DNA of 64,000 bases from Paenibacillus thalictri (GTDB lineage: Bacteria; Bacillota; Bacilli; Paenibacillales; NBRC-103111): positions 51,747 through 115,746 of the forward strand of contig NZ_SIRE01000031.1 of NCBI RefSeq assembly GCF_004307995.1, written 5' to 3'. Made by a program: the position numbers and the translations under genes. Positions 60,465 to 64,000 of this stretch are shown piece by piece; position 1 is the first letter of the stretch, and each line of letters begins with the position of its first letter. The notes beneath the pieces are model-generated. The model ran no database searches. It was given only the letters and a program-made list of their open reading frames with translations, and was not told the origin of the DNA.

Positions 60465-62054
60465 TTAGTTTACCTGATATAACCGCCATTCAAAGTGATT
60501 CGTTGAGTCCTGAAACGTTTTGTACAACGTCGCCCATTTACTTCCATTCTCGAACATGTCGGGATATTTGGAATTGATCGTGCTGTAACCGGGAGGTTTG
60601 GGCAGCAGGATGTACTCGATGCTTTTGCCGGGCGGATCGCTGACAGCGTCTTTGAATTCGAAATCGCTTGTAATTAGAAATTTCCTCGGATTTTTACTGC
60701 TCATAATAATCATATAAGCCGACGCAGAATCCGTAAGAATTGTTTTATCCGGCAGTTGTTCGTCGAGCCATGCGGCAACAGAACGGTCGAGTTGAATGCT
60801 CTGATTATACTGTCCGCTTTTAAAAGTAAGCAACGTGTTTTCATCGGGAGCAATGGACGGATCAGTTATCGCGTAACCAAGCAAGCCGATGGTCACGATC
60901 AGACTGCAAATGACGATTCCATATTGGAATAAGCTGGATTTTACTTTGCTCAGCTCATAAGGTATCCAAGCTGCCGTTAAAGGAAATACATACATAAAGT
61001 ACCTGAACCAAGCGAAGGAGGATGAATTTAAAAGCAATAAAAACTGCAAGGCGGGAACAGAGCAAAATACAAGCATGATAGCGATGACATCCGAGCGAAA
61101 CAACCGCTTATTGATCACCCGTACCAGCAATACGCCGAACAACGGTGCGGAGAACCATAGTGTTTTCTGAAAGCAAATCTTTAAAGCAACCAAAGGATTG
61201 CTGAATATTTCACTAAATTGAACATCCGTTTTCAAACTTGCGGACTGGGCCGAATTGGAATATTCCGAATTTAGGAAGTAAAGCGAATTACCCGTAAACA
61301 TCTTATTAAACAACAGCCATAACAATCCGGAAAATACGGCCGGCAATAAGAGGACGATCCAAGAGGATTCGATTCGGAAATACGTTTCTTTCCACCTTTT
61401 CGATAATTTATCTGCGTTGGAGCTGCTTTGGGCAAGTAATAACGCAACAATGGAAAAAGCCAGCGCCGCTCCGACCAGCACTGCTTCATACCTTGTCCAA
61501 AAAGCAAGTGCAAGCCCAAAGCCGGAAAATATGAGGTTTGAAGGATGTCTTGTGTCCATCCAATGTGTAAAATGAACCACTGTGTACATTAAGAAAAATA
61601 TAAAAGGCACATCGCTTAATCCGTTGAATCCAAACAAAAAAATAAACGGATTCAGTGAAAACAACAGTGAGAACGTTAAGTTAAACCATCCGGGTAAGCC
61701 GTAACGCTGCCCGGCCGAATACAGCAGCACCGTATTTAATCCGGCAAAAAGGCTGCTGACGATCACGGCAGAAAGCCCATCGTAGGCTAATGCAGGGAAA
61801 AGCGGATAAAACAGCAGCGGAATGATTTCCATAAAACTTGGCAGTGGATTCCATACAAAACCGATAGCTGCAAGATGCGGGTCTCTGCTGTATAAAACAT
61901 AAAATGCATTTGCAACGCGGCTTAGCGCATCTGGATGCATAAACTCGTTGAAGTAACTTATATAGAATCCGGCCACAAATTCGGCCGCAAAAATCGCTAT
62001 GAATAAAAACATCGTGAGCATTCGATTCGCCAGCATTACATGTTGATCCTCCAT
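60465..62054 (-). CDS. GT-C/ArnT-like integral membrane glycosyltransferase-type protein
   Basis: A 529-residue protein with about ten to twelve helices and a C-terminal extracellular domain of about 110 residues. The first outer loop FMHPDALSRVANAFYVL carries an acidic pair (PDALSR) like the catalytic loop of GT-C enzymes that use lipid-linked sugars, such as ArnT/PMT (GT39/GT83). It may transfer a sugar to a wall or surface polymer. The codons and surrounding DNA are richer in A+T than neighbours, and the gene is bracketed by the leuB fragment and leuB, consistent with a later insertion. Start ATG 62054 has no strong ribosome site; 62036 (MLANRM) is an alternative. Confidence 0.78.
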   Translation of the reverse strand: MEDQHVMLANRMLTMFLFIAIFAAEFVAGFYISYFNEFMHPDALSRVANAFYVLYSRDPHLAAIGFVWNPLPSFMEIIPLLFYPLFPALAYDGLSAVIVSSLFAGLNTVLLYSAGQRYGLPGWFNLTFSLLFSLNPFIFLFGFNGLSDVPFIFFLMYTVVHFTHWMDTRHPSNLIFSGFGLALAFWTRYEAVLVGAALAFSIVALLLAQSSSNADKLSKRWKETYFRIESSWIVLLLPAVFSGLLWLLFNKMFTGNSLYFLNSEYSNSAQSASLKTDVQFSEIFSNPLVALKICFQKTLWFSAPLFGVLLVRVINKRLFRSDVIAIMLVFCSVPALQFLLLLNSSSFAWFRYFMYVFPLTAAWIPYELSKVKSSLFQYGIVICSLIVTIGLLGYAITDPSIAPDENTLLTFKSGQYNQSIQLDRSVAAWLDEQLPDKTILTDSASAYMIIMSSKNPRKFLITSDFEFKDAVSDPPGKSIEYILLPKPPGYSTINSKYPDMFENGSKWATLYKTFQDSTNHFEWRLYQVN

Positions 62055-62280
62055 TCACACGCTTACCTTACGTTAATCAATTCAATTTGCATCATATACT
62101 TACAATTTGTTAATTTATATCTACGATATACTAGCATAAAGTTTCTAGTTATGTATATTGTTTTTTCCATTTTTGTGAATATATAATATATTTCTGTCAT
62201 CTCAAAAATGGTGTACGCCAATTTCGTTTGCCCCAACATTGCATCTCCTTATTCATAACAAAAAGCCCTTTTTCCATACC
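62055..62280. other. AT-rich region upstream of the GT-C gene
   Basis: A strongly AT-rich stretch between leuB's terminator and the GT-C start, clearly different in base composition from flanking genes. It contains several TATA-like words (ATATATAATATAT near 62180-62195) and must hold the GT-C promoter; no single -35/-10 is convincing. No gene seen. Confidence 0.5.
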
Positions 62281-62329
62281 AAAAAGCCCGGAACACAAGC
62301 TCCTTTTCGGAGCCTGCTTCCAGGCTTTG
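62281..62329 (-). terminator. Terminator of leuB
   Basis: Minus strand AAAGCCTGGAAGCA, inner stem GCTCC/GGAGC, GTTCCGGGCTTT, then TTGG. It lies 29 bases after the leuB stop. Confidence 0.88.
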
Positions 62330-62357
62330 AACATACGAAATGCTTCTTATAAAAAGA

Positions 62358-63437
62358 TTACTTGCGGATCGCGTCAACGATCAGTTGGCCCATAGCTATA
62401 GTGCCAATCGCTTTGCTCTTGTCAACGGCGATATCGCCTGTGCGGTGACCGGCGTCAAGCACTTCTTTTACAGCGCGTTCGATGGCTTCCGCCGCGTCAT
62501 GATAACCAAACGTCAAACGGAACATAAGCGCTACGGAAAGGATCGTAGCGATCGGGTTAGCGATGCCTTGGCCTGCGATGTCCGGAGCGGAACCATGTAC
62601 CGGCTCGTACAAGCCGAATGCGCCTTCGCCCAGCGACGCGGAGGACAACATGCCGATCGAACCGGTCAGCATAGCCGCTTCGTCGCTCAAGATGTCGCCG
62701 AACATGTTTTCGGTCACGATAACGTCAAAGCTCGACGGACGGCGCAGCAATTGCATCGCGCAGTTATCAACCAGCACGTGCTCCAGCTCAACATCCGGAT
62801 AATCCGGAGCGATGCGGTTGACGGTTTCTCTCCACAAGCGGGATGTTTCCAATACATTCGCTTTGTCGACGGACGCCAGCTTTTTGCTGCGGGTACGGGC
62901 GATTTCGAAAGCTTGACGAACAATACGTTCCACTTCAGTCACGTCGTATACGCATGTATCAACCGCTTCTTGTCCGTTAGCGCCTTCGCGGCGGAATTTC
63001 TCGCCGAAATAAATGCCGCCGGTCAGCTCGCGCACGACGATCAGGTCAGTGCCTTCCAGCACTTCCGGCTTCAATGTGGAAGCGTCCTTCAAGCAGTCGA
63101 AAATAACAGCCGGACGAATATTCGAGAACAAGCCCAGCGCTTTGCGAATACCGAGCAAACCAGTTTCCGGGCGCAGTTCTTTGGAGTTATTGTCCCATTT
63201 CGGGCCGCCTACCGCGCCAAGCAGCACAGCGTCCGCATTTTTACAAAGCTCCAGCGTTTCCTGCGGCAGCGGAGTTCCTTTCTCGTCAATTGCGATACCG
63301 CCGAATAAACCGTCTTCGGTTTCAAAACGGTAGCCGAATACTTCTTCCGTTTTCTTTAGTACTTTCAAAGCTTCTCCGACAACCTCGGGGCCGATGCCAT
63401 CGCCCGCGATTACAGCAATCTTTTTCACTTCAGACAT
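62358..63437 (-). CDS. leuB: 3-isopropylmalate dehydrogenase
   Basis: A 359-residue enzyme of leucine synthesis that oxidises and decarboxylates 3-isopropylmalate with NAD+. Signatures are IAVIAGDGIGPEV at the N-terminus, LLGAVGGPKWD, LFSNIRPA, RELTGGIYFG, and the metal-binding NMFGDILSDEAAML. Length is normal. ATG 63437 follows AGGAGTGAATGG. It stands alone; leuA, leuC and leuD are not in this window. A promoter with TTGTCA-17-TACAAA lies just upstream. Confidence 0.97.
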   Translation of the reverse strand: MSEVKKIAVIAGDGIGPEVVGEALKVLKKTEEVFGYRFETEDGLFGGIAIDEKGTPLPQETLELCKNADAVLLGAVGGPKWDNNSKELRPETGLLGIRKALGLFSNIRPAVIFDCLKDASTLKPEVLEGTDLIVVRELTGGIYFGEKFRREGANGQEAVDTCVYDVTEVERIVRQAFEIARTRSKKLASVDKANVLETSRLWRETVNRIAPDYPDVELEHVLVDNCAMQLLRRPSSFDVIVTENMFGDILSDEAAMLTGSIGMLSSASLGEGAFGLYEPVHGSAPDIAGQGIANPIATILSVALMFRLTFGYHDAAEAIERAVKEVLDAGHRTGDIAVDKSKAIGTIAMGQLIVDAIRK

Positions 63438-63467
63438 TCCATTCACTCCTAGTCTATTAATATTACA

Positions 63468-63496
63468 TTTGTACCATAAAAGGCCGCATCTGACAA
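63468..63496 (-). promoter_or_regulatory. Sigma-A-type promoter of leuB
   Basis: Minus strand TTGTCA (63496-63491), 17-base spacer, TACAAA (63473-63468), about 30 bases before the leuB start. The -35 has one mismatch to TTGACA; the -10 has two mismatches to TATAAT. Confidence 0.65.
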
Positions 63497-63596
63497 AGAT
63501 ATAAAATCTATGATTTTGATAGTTTGAGCCTATAATGCTTCAAGTAAGAAAATCTGGCATCTCGCCTGACTGGAGTTCATTTTCGCGTGTTGTATG

Positions 63597-63715
63597 GGGA
63601 AGAGCGTGGGATTCCGACCACCAATTAAAATCATGTCCCTCTGAATAGATGAAAAGCGGCCGGGACATGATTTTAAAAGCGGACGCTAACGCTTCTCCAT
63701 CCCACGCTCATCCCT
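63597..63715. repeat. Structured dispersed repeat, copy 2
   Basis: Arms GGGAAGAGCGTGGGAT (63598-63613) and ATCCCACGCTCATCCC (63699-63714) pair with one mismatch; inner stems AAAATCATGTCCC / GGGACATGATTTT (perfect) and AAAAGCG / CGCTTCT. It aligns along its whole length with 51101-51220, but with paired changes in the stems. It lies 160 bases upstream of leuB. Confidence 0.85.
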
Positions 63716-63886
63716 TTTTCCACTTTTGTGCTAGTGCGCATAAACACTATAGAAAAGCTTTTATTGAAGTGCTTCAAAGACGAGCGACCGCGATTTAGCG
63801 GAAGTTTATTTTTGGTATAGAATTTCGCAGTCCGCTTAAGCAAAATTTTTAACCCTATAATGTTAAAAAAGACCATCAGATTACAC
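63716..63886. other. Gap between structured repeat and the probable insertion sequence
   Basis: No gene seen. TTGAAGTGCTTCAA (about 63763-63776) is a near-palindrome, and TATAAT at 63856-63861 is a possible plus-strand -10 without a clear -35. Confidence 0.4.
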
Positions 63887-64000
63887 TGGTACCCATAGAC
63901 TGGACACTTAGAAAAAAGGTGTTCAGGCTGTGGGTACCTTTTTGTATACTAGAGTAAGCAACGGGGGGATTACATCATGAGCAAGAAGCGATTTACGGAA
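63887..64000 (+). mobile_element. Probable left end of an IS3-type insertion sequence (cut by the window end)
   Basis: The stretch TGGTACCCATAGACTGGACAC has the GTGGACAC-like character of IS3-subgroup ends. A hairpin (GGTACCCA 63888-63895 with TGGGTACC 63931-63938, inner CTGGACAC with GTGTTCAG) is followed by TTTTT and so forms a terminator that would block outside transcription from entering, a known protective feature. The frame at 63977 then starts. The other end is outside the window, so the identity rests on the start only. Confidence 0.5.
63977..64000 (+). CDS. Start of a probable transposase OrfA (8 codons only)
   Basis: ATG 63977 with GGGGGG 7 bases upstream; the eight codons read MSKKRFTE, like the beginning of many IS3-family OrfA proteins. 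Too short to be sure. Confidence 0.4.

Noticed and set aside
62340..63308. 322-codon plus-strand frame opposite leuB
   Set aside because: leuB is unmistakable on the other strand.
1..64000. tRNA, rRNA, riboswitch or T-box elements
   Set aside because: Gaps were read for cloverleaf ends, anti-terminator motifs and conserved riboswitch cores; none was convincing.

Overview
The window looks like chromosomal DNA of a soil or plant-associated Paenibacillus or close relative (Bacillota, Paenibacillaceae). This rests on AGGAGG-type ribosome binding sites, frequent GTG/TTG starts, a SigI/RsgI pair, AraC-type regulators and LytS/AraC two-component pairs beside carbohydrate ABC transporters that carry no ATPase gene, a stalk-domain secreted protein and a KinA/KinB-type kinase. 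Most genes are on the minus strand. No rRNA, tRNA, CRISPR array, phage module or origin was seen.

Layout. 1-2620: the 5' part of an aldehyde dehydrogenase, a 685-base gap, and an MFS exporter with a large structured terminator. 2648-12177: a sugar locus read right to left (membrane-bound AraC regulator; then two permeases, lipoprotein, BNR hydrolase, sedoheptulokinase-like kinase and HpcH aldolase). 12476-19637: a YhgE/Pip envelope protein with two helical repeat arrays, a beta-helix protein, a TM2 protein and a PAS sensor kinase. 19727-26263: an alginate-lyase-type PL7 enzyme with a double-kinase hybrid sensor and an SARP-like response regulator. 26418-29755: an unusual operon of a small protein, a nitrilase-superfamily protein with an N-terminal cysteine cluster, a winged-helix protein and an unrecognised protein. 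This is my best candidate for an undescribed system. 29830-37879: housekeeping and redox genes (sulfite-oxidase-like protein, Gfo/Idh/MocA, MFS, PepA, Fe-S aldo/keto reductase, PAS kinase). 38065-41024: RsgI, SigI and a small zinc-binding protein. 41330-46492: GH15 hydrolase, a glycosyltransferase-methyltransferase fusion and a stalk-domain protein. 46619-59916: a second polysaccharide locus (epimerase, LytS kinase, AraC response regulator, FAD oxidoreductase, lipoprotein, two permeases, secreted GH30-like enzyme). 60226-63437: a GT-C membrane protein lying between an intact leuB and a decayed copy of the leuB 3' end. 63597-64000: a structured repeat and the probable left end of an insertion sequence.

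How it works together. Both sugar loci follow one scheme: a secreted or cytoplasmic hydrolase frees sugars, an ATPase-less ABC importer brings them in (presumably using a shared MsmX-like ATPase), cytoplasmic enzymes process them, and a membrane sensor with an AraC-type output controls the operon.

Non-coding signals. Three are worth special notice: two copies of a roughly 120-base three-way-junction-like element with compensatory changes (51101-51220 and 63597-63715); a gap-free 55-base promoter element shared by the GH30-like gene and its transport operon (60152-60206 and 57472-57526); and the duplicated leuB 3' end with its terminator. Identifications come from reading motifs in the translations; no database search was run.
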